Positions 52,201 through 61,345 are shown, counted from the first letter of the stretch. The stretch: 64,000 nucleotides of DNA from Pogona vitticeps (GCF_051106095.1 NC_135787.1:174701001-174765000); one strand, 5' to 3'. Program-made: numbers and translations. Notes: generated by a model from the sequence alone, not told the origin.

Positions 52201-55200
52201 TCCTTCTCCGTTGCCCTCAACATTGCTTCATCCTCCTGACCTCCCTCTGCCTTCAGCTCTCTCAGCGTTGCCTTTCCCAGCTGTTGCCAAAGGCTCATGC
52301 CTTCTCCCTCAGGGCCCTTTCATCACTGGTCTTCTCCTCTTCTCTGTCCTGTGCTGTCTGGCTTCAGTGTCTGCCTGAGGCCAAGCAGATGTCATCTCCA
52401 ATGGACCTTGTGGGGGCGCACAGGGTAAGAACAGATGGTCCACCAAGAGTGCTGTAGTAGGTGACTCCCTCGTAGTATTCCCTAGTGAGCATGTAGTAAA
52501 AAGAAAGCTATCAATGTAATATAAGAAATAGGAGGAATTTCTGTAAGCAATTACCTACAAAATGAAAGATGTTCTTGAGCTAGTATTGCACAGAGGTAGT
52601 AATATAAACTATACCTTCTTGGTCTTGGCTTGATTTTAATTCCAAGCTTTTTTTTTTAAATCAGGCTATAAAAGCATTTGCATTATTATTATTCCACTTG
52701 GCTTAATTAGTTCTTCTACTGGCTATGCTGTTAGAATAAAAAAAAAAAATTCTTTCTTTCTTAGATTTTTAATTTATATTTTGCTTTCACACAGTATAAT
52801 CTGTAGCAAGGGTGGACGTCTTTGGCCATGTTATCCTGATGAAGCATAGCTAATGGGCGCTGGCAATTGTTGCATAAAACATCTGGAGGAACAAATCTGC
52901 TATATTGTTCTCAGGTGAACTCAGCAAACGGGCTCAAAGGACAAACTGGACATTTCCGCCCCCTCCCATGTCCATGTACAACTATTTCTAGTCTCAAAGA
53001 GTGCTTCCAGCAAAGGACAAAACTAGACAAAAATACTTGAATGGAAGCAAATAGTATGCATGGTTTTTTTTTTTAAATGTATCTATGGGGAGTGAAGACT
53101 GATCATAGTGTGGAAGCCAGTTTAATCCCTTCCCCCAAGTTGTCCAGGATAAATAGCAGTTGTGTGCGCGGTTTTAATCAGAATCACAGCAGGGGATGAG
53201 GGGAGAGAATTAACCTTACCATCTGAGACACCATGATGTGAGTCCCATTCTTCCCTGCCCCCCTCCTCCATTTACACAAGAAGCGTCAGTGGTAGCTTGG
53301 CCCTAAACTGAGAGTCTGTAGTTGCACAAGAAAGGTGGGGAATGCCATGCAAAGGAGCAAACGGAAGGGCCAGTGCAGCTGAAATCCAGTACAGTAGTAG
53401 GTCCCAGCTAGAGTTGGCTCATTGCATCAGTGGGGATGTGATGAGTCAACACTTGTATAATTTTCATTGATTCAATAGGGCTACTCTAGTTGAGACGTAC
53501 GACTGGATTTTCAGCAAAAATGTGGTGAGAAGTATGCTGTTTTTGTTCATAATGTAATTTCACACTGTTGAAGGACTTTCTTCTGATCTTCCAGTCTGAG
53601 TGAATACCTGGATGGATTGCTTCTTAATGTCTTCTGCTGATACTCTCTGAGAATGCCTTGGACATTGTGAATAGGGCAGCGTGTGCTGGTAGCAATGCAC
53701 TGCATTTGCTGTCTTCTATTAAGAGTGGAGAAGAGATTTTGTTCACTTTTCATATGAAACATTGACAGCCAGTATAATGTTGCCCACAGGATGCTGAACA
53801 AAAATAAGGATTTGCACCCAAGTCTTCTTCATGCGGATGAAGAAGACTTGGGTGCAAATCCTTATTTTTGTCTATTTTACTTTGTAGAATGTTATGATCA
53901 TGAAAACAAGGGAGGGAGGAAGTTCCATGTATGATAACCAGAGATCCTGGGAGGAAGGGTGTGATAACAATGTAATTCAAAATATTTAGACAGTTTGACT
54001 TCCAACCATGCCTACTTTTCTCCCGCCACTCCCTCACTCACACTAATTGTGTCACTCTTGAAGAAGGAAGCTTTCCCTTGCTCACAAAGGTATCTTACTG
54101 CTAAGAACTGTACAATGGTGACTCAGTTTGCACACAGAGAATAATTCCACTCAAATAGCAAGTTTTGCAGTGCTTAAAATGAAAACTTTTCCTTTAATGA
54201 CAGCTCAGATTTGTTTCCCTTGACTTAGATTTTGCCTGGGGACCTGCTGAACAGCTTGGTTTGGTTATGAACCTGACTTAGTTTTTAACAGGGAAGGATG
54301 TTTTTAAAAAGGAACTGCCTTCAAGTGATCTGTTCCTTTTTTCCCCCTTTCTTTCTTTCCAGCAAAGCCAGAAGCCTTTTTGAAAAAAATGCAGCACCGA
54401 TTCTCCACTTGTCTGGTTTGGATGTGACTGTGGTTAAGGTAAAAACTGAGAACAGACTCCCATTTCTTTCTGTTTGTGAATCTCTTCCCTTCTGCTCCAT
54501 ATTGGTCAGAATTTGTTAGAAGGGAGAGAATAAATTTTGCAATGAGAGGCTTCTGTTTTTATCATTTCAAAAATTTTGCCTGTTAAAAAGAAAAAAATCC
54601 TGCTTATGTGGTTTTTAGCTGCAGCTGACAGAGACCAGATAATAGTTGACCTCTTGGCAGGATATGCAGTGTAGATTTTTAGAACGTTGGCTCCTGGTGA
54701 ATGTCAACAAGCAGGGTTTGGCAGCTCTGCTCGAGAAAGGTGAATATTGATGCAGGGAGGCTCATAAATTGCCAGAGCACTTCTGCAATTTTGTATAGGC
54801 CAACTGGATAGGGAAAGAGAGCATCCCTAATGAGAACATTAAAAGATGAAGGGGAAGGGATGAAATTGTTCTGAGATTATGTTGTGCATTGCATAACTTA
54901 CATTGCACTGCCTACTAGAAGTAAAGGTTGGCTGTTCTCTAGTTGTAGGCAGTAGCAGATTCTGCTTTGGAAGTGTCCCACTTTTTAGACTGTGTACATA
55001 GAGCTAAAATACACTTTTCGGGAAGACAGGATCGCTTCTTCTGAAAATCATAATAATGAGCATATGACGTTCCCTTCATCTCATCAGATTAGTGGGCTAT
55101 CTAGCTCAGAATTGTGTATTTCAGACAAATAGCAGCTTTTCAGACAGCAAGTCAGAGACCTTTTTCCCCTACCTTTGATATACCAAATCCTGTACCTGGG

Positions 55201-58200
55201 GATGCTGTCAATGGTGATAATTTTTGTAATGTTAGTTATGTATTTGCATGGTATCATATGTACCTTCCTATGGGCAAAGCATGTGCCGTACCCTTGAGCT
55301 AGGGATCTTTCCCAATATTTTTAAAATATTGTGTTATCCCCAGGGGAGATCCTTGATAAATACGAAGCATTTAAGTCACAAATAGCATTCCAGTACAGTG
55401 GTGCCTCGCTTGATGATGTTAATTTGTTCCAGCGAAAACATCGGCAAACAAAATTTAAAAGCCCATCAAAACGCATTAAAACCCGGTTAATGCGTCCCAA
55501 TGGGCTGAAAACTCACTGTCCAGCAAAGATCCTCCATAGGGGCGGCCAATTTCCATGCCTGTGCAGCGAGGAATCCGTCCCTAAGCACAGCAGGGGGCCG
55601 TTTTCTTCAGCCGGTGGCCATTTTGAAACCCGACGATCAGCTGTTTTTGATTGTTGTAAAGTGAAAATCAGTTCCCGAAGCAGGGAACTGATCATCGCTA
55701 AGCAAAATCCCCCCATTTAGACCATCGTTTTGCGATCGCAATTGCAATTGCAAAAACCTCATCATAAAGCGATTTCCTCATTAAGCAAGGCAGTCGTTAA
55801 GCGGGGCACGACTGTACTTGAATGGGAGTCCACAGCAAATCTTTGTAGTGTTTTATGATGTGGTATGGGCAATTCAATAGGTGGCACTGTTCACTTTTAT
55901 TAATACACTTACAAAGGAGTGAATGGCAAAATGTGCTTCAAAAACTGTCCATCTAAAATGAGATGAAATGAATTGTATGTACTTTAATAAACCTCTGATT
56001 GCAACAACATGTAGAGAAGTAAGGAAAAACACAATAAAAATATTTTTAAAAAATAAAAAATGAACGGATGACAAAAGCAAAACAAAAAATTAAGCAGAAC
56101 GTTTGTTTGAACAAATAGCTTGATTTTAGTGGGGACTTGAGTGGATTGCAGTTTACTTTCCTAGACACTTGGAAGGGGATTGTAATCCACAGGAGCTCAC
56201 ACTGAAATTGGCCTGTTCCCCTTGAAGTTGCCACAATACTTTGATTTCTGTTTGTTAGAAGGTGCTGATACAGGCTAAGGTGGCCACCAGGGATGCTGGC
56301 AGGTCTTTGGGTCTGAGTCCCAGTCTTTGGCACCGAGTCTGTGTCTTTGGTCCCAAGTCCGAGTCCCTATTGAAAGCAAGCTTTTTTACCTAAGAAAAAG
56401 GGAAGGGGTGGGTGGGTTCTGAGTCATGAGTTGAGTTCAAATAATTGTGAAGGAAAAAAATGAGGTGAGTCACTGGTGTGACTTAAGTTTGACTTGACAG
56501 TGAGTCGCCATCCCAGGTGGCCATGTCTTTGAAAATACCTCTTTGAAGAAGCTCAGATCATATAATACAGTGGTGCCTCGCTTAACGGCGATGATCCGTT
56601 CCAGGAAAATCGCTGTTAAGCGAAAATGTCATAAAGCAAAAATAAAAAACCCATTGACAACACATTGAAAACTGTTCAATGCATTCCAGTGGGCTAAAAA
56701 ATCACCGTCTAGCAAAAATCCTCCATATGGTGGCCATTTTCAGTGCCTGTATAGCAAGGAATCCGTACCTAAACATCGCAAAGTGAAAAAATCCTATTTA
56801 GACCATCATTTCGTGATCGCAAAAACGCCATCGTGAAGCGGATTCGTCATAATGCGGGGTAATTGTAAAGCAGGGCACGGCTGTATATTAATCTCTGCAA
56901 CAACTGTTTCATCAAAATGTGCATGTTTGGGGTTAAATCACATGTTGATAGTTTGAGAACAGCATGGAATATATTTTTCTTATGTGAATATACAGCAGGG
57001 ATTTCTTTTTGTGATGTACTGTAAACCATCCTGGGAAAGATTCTGCTTGTGAGGACAGCATACAGTGTTTTTAAGAAGTAGAAAAGATAACTTGTATTGT
57101 TTTGGTGGGCATTGAAAATACACATCTGTGTATGTAGCAAAAAAAAAAGTCTTATCATAGAAGGAGCCAAAGAGTGGGATAGAACACTCAAGTGTCCCCC
57201 TGGCAATGGCATGTAGCCAGCCAATCCTTCACTTCCAAAAGTGTTGCTCCGAAGCAGCACTGAACCCATCCATGTCATGGACACTGACCTCCCCCCCCCC
57301 CCCCAGACAATGACTGAAGTCGAGGAAATGTTTCTTTACACATCTAGTGCTCTGACCACTTCTCATCAAGAATAGTCTGCTTGGCTTGACATTTTAATTG
57401 GTTTTTTACTTTGTCTATATTTCATATGTGTCCATGAGTTTGAATTGGGCAAGACACTGATATGAATTAAGGAAGATCCTTCTCTGACTTGGCATTTTGT
57501 GGATGGACAACAATGCTGTATACTCCTTGTTTTTAGCTTTAAATTTTAGATTAGGTATCCTTCAGTCTTGCGAGACTATGGTAATGTGCTCTGAATAGAG
57601 GACTTGGAACAGCATCTGGTGTGGCTGAGAAGGCCAGTTCGAGAGTGGCAATCCCTTCCACAATGAGGACAAATACAATCTGTCCCCTGTCCAGCTCCCT
57701 GATTTTGCTGCTTTCGGGACTGCCTCTTTGCCTCGGCCTGCTGGACAAGGGTCTCTTCAAATTGGGAGAGGCCGTGATGCACTGCCTGCCTCCAGGCTGA
57801 GCACTCAGATGTCAAGGTTTCCCATCTGTTGCGGTCCATTCCTAAGGCCTTCAGATCCTGCTTGCAGATATCCTTGTATCGCAGCTGTGGTCTCCCTCTG
57901 GGGCGATTTCCCTGCACTAATTATTCATACAGGAGATATTTTGGAATCCGCTTTAAATATTGTCCTTTTAATGATGCAAGGTGCCTTTGGTCCTTTTTAA
58001 GGAAAAAAGCAGGGATAAAAATATTTGAAAGAAAGAAAGAGAAGAGGAATTGTGGTTCCACGTATCTGAAAGAGAGCAGTTGGGGAAGGATGGTATAAAT
58101 ATTTGTTTTGGGCACAGACACACACACACCACTTTTGTAACGAGCACATTAAACGTCAGTGGTTCTCTATGACCCATTTTTTCCCCATTTTCAGACAGAT

Positions 58201-60965
58201 TATGAAGGGCAAGCAAAAAAATTGCTGGAGCTGATGGAAAACACAGACATGATCATTATTGCAGGAGGCGATGGAACTCTACAGGAGGTACTGTGAAAAT
58301 ACTTTTTCTATGTTCCCTCACCCACCTCCTCCCTCAGTGTCTTGTTGGAAGCAGGAAAATAGAGCTTAAATTTTCATATAAGGGAAGCTTTTCAGTGTTT
58401 TTTTATGAGATGTTATCTTCAGAGTGAGGAGATGATGTTAGGCAATCTCGTCCCCCATATATCTTTTAGGTACAGAAGAGGTAGGTAATAAAACCATTGT
58501 TTCAGGCACATAAAACACGAGTGCAGGTTTTTGTCACTTTCTGATGGTTGGTAAAGAATTGTTTTCAACTCTCGCACAGAACCCCCTTGCTGATGGTGCT
58601 ATTAACTCGCCCCATGTTGCGGTCTGCCTCAAATTATTATTATTTCCTCTGTCATATGTTATTCACAGACACTATATCGCTGTGGCTGAAAAGGTTTAGG
58701 AAAGTGTGTTGCTAAAATTCTGTACTGTAGCTTCAGATCATTTGCTTTCATATATATATATGGTGTATGTAAGTTTTAGATGAATGATGGCCAATTTTCA
58801 GTTGGGAAGTAGGATTGATGTACAGTAAATGAAGAGGAAGAAAATAACCGATTTGCTGTGGCAGCATATCAAGTTTGGGTTCTTTAAGGAAAGTGCACAT
58901 AATATAGTGCCTGCCTTCAGATGTAGTGCTAAGTCATAGTTAAACATGATGTGGATAAGACACAATGAGCCTCATGGCACAGCGGTTAAATTGCTGTACT
59001 GCAGTCAAAACTGTGCTCACGACCCGGGGTTTAATCTCAGTTAGTTGGCTCAGGGTTCAGTCAGCTTTCCATCCCTCTGAGTTCAGTAAAATGATTACTC
59101 AGCTCACTGGGGGTCAGTGTGTAGTTTGCACAATTAAACTGTAAAATGCCCAGAGAGTGCTTTAAGTGCTATGGGGTGGTATATAAGCAGCAGTGCTTTG
59201 CTTTGCTTTGCTTTGCTTTGCCTTAGTGCTTGACTTTGACTTCTTTGACTTTGAGGTGGTCTTATTTCAGACAAACCATGGATAACATTAGCCATGTTTC
59301 TCAATTCAGATAAGAAGTGGTTACATTGAGAAGGAGGCGAGAGCTTCTCAATTCAGTGCGGTTGTGGAAGAGTGAGTGAGTGGCTTCTTGTGCCTTAACT
59401 TTGGCATGACAGGCCATCCAAATGCAGAAATGGGCTTTTGTGGGTTCCCTGCTTTTCTGTGCCTGCATTGCCAAAAGCAGGAGACTGGAACTTTTATTTC
59501 TGTTATTAGCTAATTGGATCCTCCAATCACATGTGAGATTGGACAAGCGGTGGTTTATGAAATAGGCACATTTCCCAAATCCAGCCTTCCACGTCCTGAT
59601 GTCTTGTGTCTGACTACAACTCCCATTATCCCTGGCAATTAACTGTGCTCACTGAGACTGATGAGAAGCATAGCTGAGCATGTCTGGAGGGTTTCAAGTT
59701 GGAAATATCTGTATATGTAATTAAGTTTAAATGCAGCTTAGTATAGTTCCATGTAACACCATTCAAGTGTTAATTGAAATGAGAAGCACAGGCATTTCAA
59801 TTGTCTATTCATCTTCTTCCTGATAATGTCACCTGAGGGTCCTCTTAAGGTGTGGTGGACCACTTTAGTGTGTCGGGAGTCCCGGAGCCCCCCACCATAG
59901 CACTGCTTGTCTCCAGATGAAACTTAGTGGCAGACTGTCCAGAATTTCAACAACAGGCTGGGAAGAAACGTTTAAAACAGCAGGAGAATGTTGTTCTAAT
60001 TTTGGTGGCAAACTGTGAAACCCCTTTAAAGGATTTTTTTCCCTCCTTGCTTTAGTGGATTTGAACAGTTTGCCACCAAAATCTTCTATTCCTATATGAT
60101 AACATGGAAAGACCTGAGTTTCTGCAACAGTGTATTGTGGAGAGTGTGTAGGAGGGAGGCACACACAATCTTGGGATTGTGTTGTTGTCAGGATCCTGCC
60201 ATCTGCCTGGAAGCAGTGCTAAGTGGTTACATCCTCCTAATTTCACTAAAACATGTACAAATGTCTGGCTTCCTTGTCCTTTTGTATAGCACTGTCTTTT
60301 TGACAGTTATTTTGGACGGTCCTCTCTCCTGAAATAAATGTATCATGTGTTACTCTTGTTCTTTGGAAGCTTTGTGGTATGTTTATGAAAGAGAGAACAA
60401 CTTGTAAAACTGCATCTATTTAAGGAGGAATTTTATTATGGTATGTTTGTGCTATGGTCTGTTTCTAAGTTTGTCCCCCAGAATGAGACCTGTAGAATAT
60501 TGCTATAGTAGGCAATTGTATTGACTTCAAATGCATTTTCATAATTTGGTGAAAAGTGCCTTTCTTGGCGATTGGTCAGGAAGCCTGGTTTTCCTGACCT
60601 TCATCTGGCTGAATAGACCCTTCTGGATAGAACTTCGCCAATCAACAAGAATAAATTGTGCTATGGGGAGTATTTTTCCAATAGCTGATTCTCTGCTTCC
60701 CCATCCCAGAAATCGCTTTCAAACAACTGGATCTGATTTCTCTGAATATTACCATTAAATCATTTGAAACTCAAGTTGTCATCAGGTATATAATCTTCAC
60801 AGAAACTGTAGGGTACATTAAGTCTTGGTGGTGTGCTTTTGCTTCGAAAATGAAGGCGGTTTCTGACCCATTTTGTACAGACACAGCTTACTAAGGCAAC
60901 TTTTTGCTAGTATCCTATCTTGCTTGTTTCAGGTCATTACTGGACTTCTCCGAAGGGCAGATGAG
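28167..60965 (+). CDS. AGK: Acylglycerol kinase, mitochondrial (5' coding part, six exons)
   Basis: AGK phosphorylates mono- and diacylglycerol to lysophosphatidic and phosphatidic acid and, independently of kinase activity, is a subunit of the TIM22 inner-membrane import complex. Six exons here (28152-28276, 43152-43191, 48240-48319, 54363-54438, 58195-58287, 60933-60965) join in frame to give about 144 residues. Landmarks are [35 protein letters not shown]-like [50 protein letters not shown] and AGGDGTLQE; the last is the catalytic loop of the diacylglycerol-kinase fold. Human AGK has about 422 residues, so roughly two thirds lie downstream of the window. All splice sites are GT-AG. Introns are full of repeats but every exon is intact. 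Confidence 0.96.
28277..30280. other. AGK intron 2, 5' part: nothing recognised
   Basis: Mostly unique AT-rich intron sequence. The open frames at 28480-29045 show no known domain. Confidence 0.45.
30302..30612. mobile_element. Palindromic Penelope-like element end with hammerhead-like motifs
   Basis: Two arms of about 118 bp (30302-30420 and 30496-30612) are inverted copies around a spacer of about 75 bp. Each arm carries a hammerhead-ribozyme-like core. On the minus strand (30358-30402) it reads UCCU, CUGAAGA, GCCAG-loop-CUGGU, GAAAC, GUC, AGGA. On the plus strand (30513-30556) it reads UCCU, CUGAUGA, a stem-loop, then AAAACGUC, AGGA. The plus copy has A where GAAA needs G. Terminal repeats of Penelope-like elements, sometimes inverted, are known to carry minimal hammerheads. 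No Penelope coding part is present here. Confidence 0.6.
30929..31064. mobile_element. 136-bp hAT-like MITE with perfect 8-bp target duplication
   Basis: Flanked by TTCTATAG at 30921-30928 and 31065-31072. It has near-perfect terminal inverted repeats of about 40 bp (CAGTGGTCCCCAACCTTGGG and its mirror). It encodes nothing and was probably moved by a hAT transposase in trans. It is the best-preserved copy of its family here. Confidence 0.93.
31073..33139. other. AGK intron 2: unique sequence with scattered old MITE-like words
   Basis: Between about 31970 and 32720, words like GGAGTTGTAATTC, ATTATAGTCC, GGAATGTAGTCC, GGGAATTGTCATT and GGAGTTGTAGTC recur every 100-250 bp. They probably represent worn copies of hAT-like palindromic MITEs. 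No gene seen. Confidence 0.4.
33140..33365 (-). mobile_element. LINE 3'-end relic
   Basis: Same family as 16484-16665: CAATGTATGGGGACTATAAA, TCCTGTTCTCAACAGCCCTG, CTCTTGCAAACTCAA, CCTCTTTTCCTGCTG. It contains a C13 run (33246-33258). Confidence 0.5.
33366..34544. other. AGK intron 2: no gene recognised
   Basis: Around 33650-33790 a short inverted similarity occurs (the words 'tgccagcactgaatgaaaagttccagt' and its approximate mirror), too imperfect to class. Otherwise unique intron sequence. Confidence 0.4.
34545..34964. mobile_element. TA-family pogo-like MITE
   Basis: It starts CAGTGGTGCCCCACTTGACA, ends AAGCAGGGCACCACTG and is followed by TA (34965-34966). The length of 420 bp equals that of the copy at 44115-44534. 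A CR1 copy begins immediately to its right. Confidence 0.85.
34970..35950 (+). mobile_element. CR1 LINE 3' part, split by another LINE
   Basis: The left part (34970-35307) has CR1 words such as AAATGTATCCAGAGGAAGGT and TCAAATATTTGAAGAGTTGT, and GGAGCAAGCTTTTTTCCTGA. The right part (35769-35950) resumes with GTTCGACAGTGGAATGGATA and ends in GTGATTCTGTGAAAT, close to the CR1 3' signature. The 35308-35768 stretch between them is a separate insertion. Confidence 0.8.
35308..35768 (-). mobile_element. L2/CR1-like LINE fragment nested in CR1
   Basis: It shares CTCCTTAAGAAGGACCCAAG, AAAGCTAAAAACAGTAAG, CTTTGCCTGCTTCCAG and GGGAGCAGCAACAGAGAAGG with 11841-12200. It interrupts CR1 between CCTGAATGT and AAGAGGTGTTCGACAG and is therefore younger than that CR1 copy. 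Confidence 0.6.
35951..37939. other. AGK intron 2: no gene recognised
   Basis: Unique AT-rich sequence. A small duplication of ACCAATGTGG(C/T)ATT lies at about 37508-37560. No supported exon. Confidence 0.4.
37940..41865 (+). mobile_element. Near full-length APE-type LINE (RTE/L2-like, not Bov-B)
   Basis: The 5' untranslated part (from about 37940) leads into broken ORF frames. The endonuclease reads [20 protein letters not shown] and [15 protein letters not shown], then [11 protein letters not shown] in another frame, and [19 protein letters not shown] reads [40 protein letters not shown] and [12 protein letters not shown], with [18 protein letters not shown] as the YADD-motif region. A C-terminal part reads [20 protein letters not shown] and ends in a degenerate zinc-finger-like [15 protein letters not shown]. 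The 3' tail is (CCTAAT)n. Several stops and frameshifts show it is dead. It lies within AGK intron 2 in sense orientation. Confidence 0.88.
42079..42331 (+). repeat. tRNA-derived SINE
   Basis: A box-like TGGCACAGTGG, B box-like GGTTCAATCCC, body ending TGCTTTAAGTGCTATGGGGT and GGTATATAAG, with a CTTTTGCTTTT tail. Sister copies at 58966-59222 (better tail) and 15638-15780. Confidence 0.85.
42332..43151. other. AGK intron 2, 3' end
   Basis: No gene. An ATTT-rich LINE-like 3' end lies near 42968-43033 (TTTATACCCCACCCATCTAG). The pyrimidine tract and CACAG acceptor for exon 3 end at 43151. Confidence 0.45.
43152..43191 (+). CDS. AGK: AGK exon 3
   Basis: A 40-nt exon. The first C completes a Cys codon split from exon 2, then [13 protein letters not shown]. 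Borders are TCCTCCCACAG|C and CAG|GTAATA. The peptide matches mammalian AGK exactly in my memory of it. Confidence 0.95.
43192..44112. other. AGK intron 3, 5' part: nothing recognised
   Basis: Unique AT-rich sequence. Confidence 0.45.
44115..44534. mobile_element. TA-flanked pogo-like MITE (420 bp)
   Basis: TA at 44113-44114, start CAGTGGTGCCTCACATGACA, end AAGCGAGGCACCACTG, TA at 44535-44536. The ends are an inverted repeat. Confidence 0.9.
44537..46018. other. AGK intron 3: no gene recognised
   Basis: Unique AT-rich sequence. A worn 'ctgggagttgtag' MITE word lies near 45748-45760. Confidence 0.4.
46019..46107 (+). repeat. LINE/SINE 3'-end with (AAATA)n tail
   Basis: CACCTAGAGTGGTCTTAACC, then GGTGGGATATAAATAAAATA and a simple AAATA tail. 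This is the usual look of an L2/CR1-like 3' end on the plus strand. Confidence 0.5.
46108..47639. other. AGK intron 3: no gene recognised
   Basis: Unique sequence. The overlapping open frames near 46890-47130 on both strands have no known domain. Confidence 0.4.
47640..47975 (-). mobile_element. L2-like LINE RT fragment
   Basis: The minus-strand frame reads [20 protein letters not shown], then KNLFLGGPP. This resembles the RT segment W-x-x-NxLxLNxxKTExLLxGGPP of L2/CR1 elements. A CA-repeat adjoins it at about 47673-47686. Confidence 0.55.
48240..48319 (+). CDS. AGK: AGK exon 4
   Basis: An 80-nt exon with acceptor TTGTTATTAG|GTG and donor AAAGG|GTAAGA. It encodes [20 protein letters not shown] then NPAAFK and two bases of Gly. 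This begins the kinase fold: the KKATVFLNP strand is typical of the diacylglycerol-kinase catalytic domain. Confidence 0.95.
48320..50143. other. AGK intron 4, 5' part: no gene recognised
   Basis: No supported gene or classifiable repeat. The open frame at 49664-50005 has no known domain. Confidence 0.4.
50144..50295. mobile_element. 136-bp hAT-like MITE, older copy
   Basis: Element 50152-50287 (CAGTGGTTCCCAATCTTGG; mirror CCAAGATTGGGAACCACTG). The flanks TTCTAGGC and GTCCAGGC agree at six of eight bases, consistent with a worn 8-bp duplication. Confidence 0.85.
51113..51163. repeat. 51-bp strictly alternating purine-pyrimidine tract
   Basis: (TG)n, then (CA)n, then mixed CG/TA/CA/TG steps without a break in alternation. 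Such tracts can adopt left-handed Z-DNA. It directly precedes a CR1 copy. Confidence 0.95.
51183..51665 (-). mobile_element. CR1 LINE 3' part
   Basis: The plus strand begins ATCATAGAATAATTGACTTG, the reverse complement of the CR1 3' signature (ATTCTATGAT). CR1 consensus-like sequence follows (GGAAGGGGCCTATAAGGTCA; CACTCGCCTGAGGCAGTGAG). 5'-truncated. Confidence 0.88.
51734..52115. mobile_element. GC-rich hAT-like MITE with 8-bp target duplication
   Basis: ATGTAGAT at 51734-51741 and 52108-52115 flank the element 51742-52107. Its ends are inverted (GATCCCCAACC; GGTTGGGGACC), followed inside by GGTCCGCGG-type words. The middle (about 51840-52060) is a degenerate run of 'gcatgagcacc/gcgcaagc' units with many CpGs, an internal minisatellite unlike the AT-rich surroundings. 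Confidence 0.82.
52116..53797. other. AGK intron 4: no gene recognised
   Basis: A pyrimidine-rich stretch (52180-52380) gives open frames of low complexity. Otherwise unique. Confidence 0.4.
53798..53871. repeat. Perfect palindrome, 35-bp arms, 4-bp loop
   Basis: 53798-53832 and 53837-53871 are exact reverse complements around the spacer GCGG. The arms begin ACAAAAATAAGGATTTGCAC. There is no transposon signature and no target duplication. See findings. Confidence 0.97.
54363..54438 (+). CDS. AGK: AGK exon 5
   Basis: A 76-nt exon: pyrimidine tract and TTTCCAG|C acceptor, donor AAG|GTAAAA. It completes Gly, then [20 protein letters not shown] and VTVVK. It matches the conserved AGK segment. 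Confidence 0.95.
54439..55393. other. AGK intron 5, 5' part: no gene recognised
   Basis: Unique AT-rich sequence. Confidence 0.45.
55396..55814. mobile_element. TA-flanked pogo-like MITE
   Basis: TA 55394-55395; CAGTGGTGCCTCGCTTGATG start; AAGCGGGGCACGACTG end; TA 55815-55816. Confidence 0.88.
56278..56523. mobile_element. MITE with 9-bp target duplication
   Basis: AGGTGGCCA occurs at 56278-56286 and 56515-56523. Between them lies 56287-56514, beginning CCAGGGATGCTGGCAGGTCT and ending GAGTCGCCATCCC, so the ends mirror around GGGAT(G). The interior is a chain of 'gtctgagtcc / ccgagtcc' words. A fragment of the same family lies at 20385-20526. The superfamily is not resolved. Confidence 0.65.
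56568..56883. mobile_element. TA-flanked pogo-like MITE, shorter form (316 bp)
   Basis: TA 56566-56567; CAGTGGTGCCTCGCTTAACG start; AAGCAGGGCACGGCTG end; TA 56884-56885. About 100 bp shorter inside than its sisters. Confidence 0.88.
56886..57549. other. AGK intron 5: no gene recognised
   Basis: Unique sequence with a C14 run near 57291-57304. Confidence 0.4.
57550..57920 (-). mobile_element. LINE ORF2 C-terminus, same family as 37940-41865
   Basis: The minus strand reads [20 protein letters not shown], then [18 protein letters not shown], and ends with a zinc-finger-like [17 protein letters not shown]. This 3' segment is uninterrupted and closer to a functional finger than the plus-strand copy. 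5'-truncated, in AGK intron 5. Confidence 0.9.
58195..58287 (+). CDS. AGK: AGK exon 6 (catalytic glycine loop)
   Basis: A 93-nt exon in phase 0: acceptor CATTTTCAG|ACA, donor GAG|GTACTG. It encodes [20 protein letters not shown] then [16 protein letters not shown] is the nucleotide-binding signature of the diacylglycerol/sphingosine kinase fold; changing a Gly here abolishes human AGK kinase activity. Confidence 0.97.
58288..58965. other. AGK intron 6, 5' part: nothing recognised
   Basis: Unique AT-rich sequence with a short (TA)n run near 58751-58761. Confidence 0.45.
58966..59222 (+). repeat. tRNA-derived SINE with (CTTTG)n tail
   Basis: A box-like TGGCACAGCGG, B box-like GGGGTTTAATCTC (worn), body with GTGCTTTAAGTGCTATGGGG and a clear tail of about five GCTTT units. 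Same family as 42079-42331. Confidence 0.85.
59999..60082. repeat. Inverted repeat with 18-bp perfect arms
   Basis: ATTTTGGTGGCAAACTGT (59999-60016) and its exact reverse complement (60065-60082) are separated by 48 bp. Confidence 0.9.
60933..60965 (+). CDS. AGK: AGK exon 7 (last in window)
   Basis: A 33-nt micro-exon in phase 0: acceptor CTTGTTTCAG|GTC, donor GAG|GTAAGA. It encodes [11 protein letters not shown], matching VVTGVLRRTDE of human AGK. The next exon lies beyond the window. Confidence 0.94.
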
Positions 60966-61345
60966 GTAAGATCCTTATCTTCTTCCATTCTTATCTTAAT
61001 TGCCAGGACCAAGGCATTCTGTAATCCTTACTGTTAGCTATTACTGAGCATCAGCTAACCTGATGTTAGCTTGTTGCAGTTTTTCTGGTTTGTTTTTGGC
61101 CCAGTTTTTTAATGCAGTAATGAACTTGTGTGTAGGCTGTACCGTGTCATATGGGTGGTATTGAATCCTTCTCTATACTAGTGGTTCCCTACACGTGGAA
61201 AAGTAGCATGCCAGTGAGATGGGGAGGCTACGCTTTCCAAGTTATTTTCTGTGTACAGATGTCTAATTCATATGGAAGAGCATTCATTCACATGCTCTTT
61301 CATATGTAGTATGAAATACTACTGCCTATGCACAGCGTAGCTGGC

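Noticed and set aside
51889-52457. Cys/His-rich frames around 51.9-52.4 kb
   Set aside because: They come from the GC-rich minisatellite inside a hAT element and a pyrimidine-rich stretch. Spacing does not fit a zinc-finger array.
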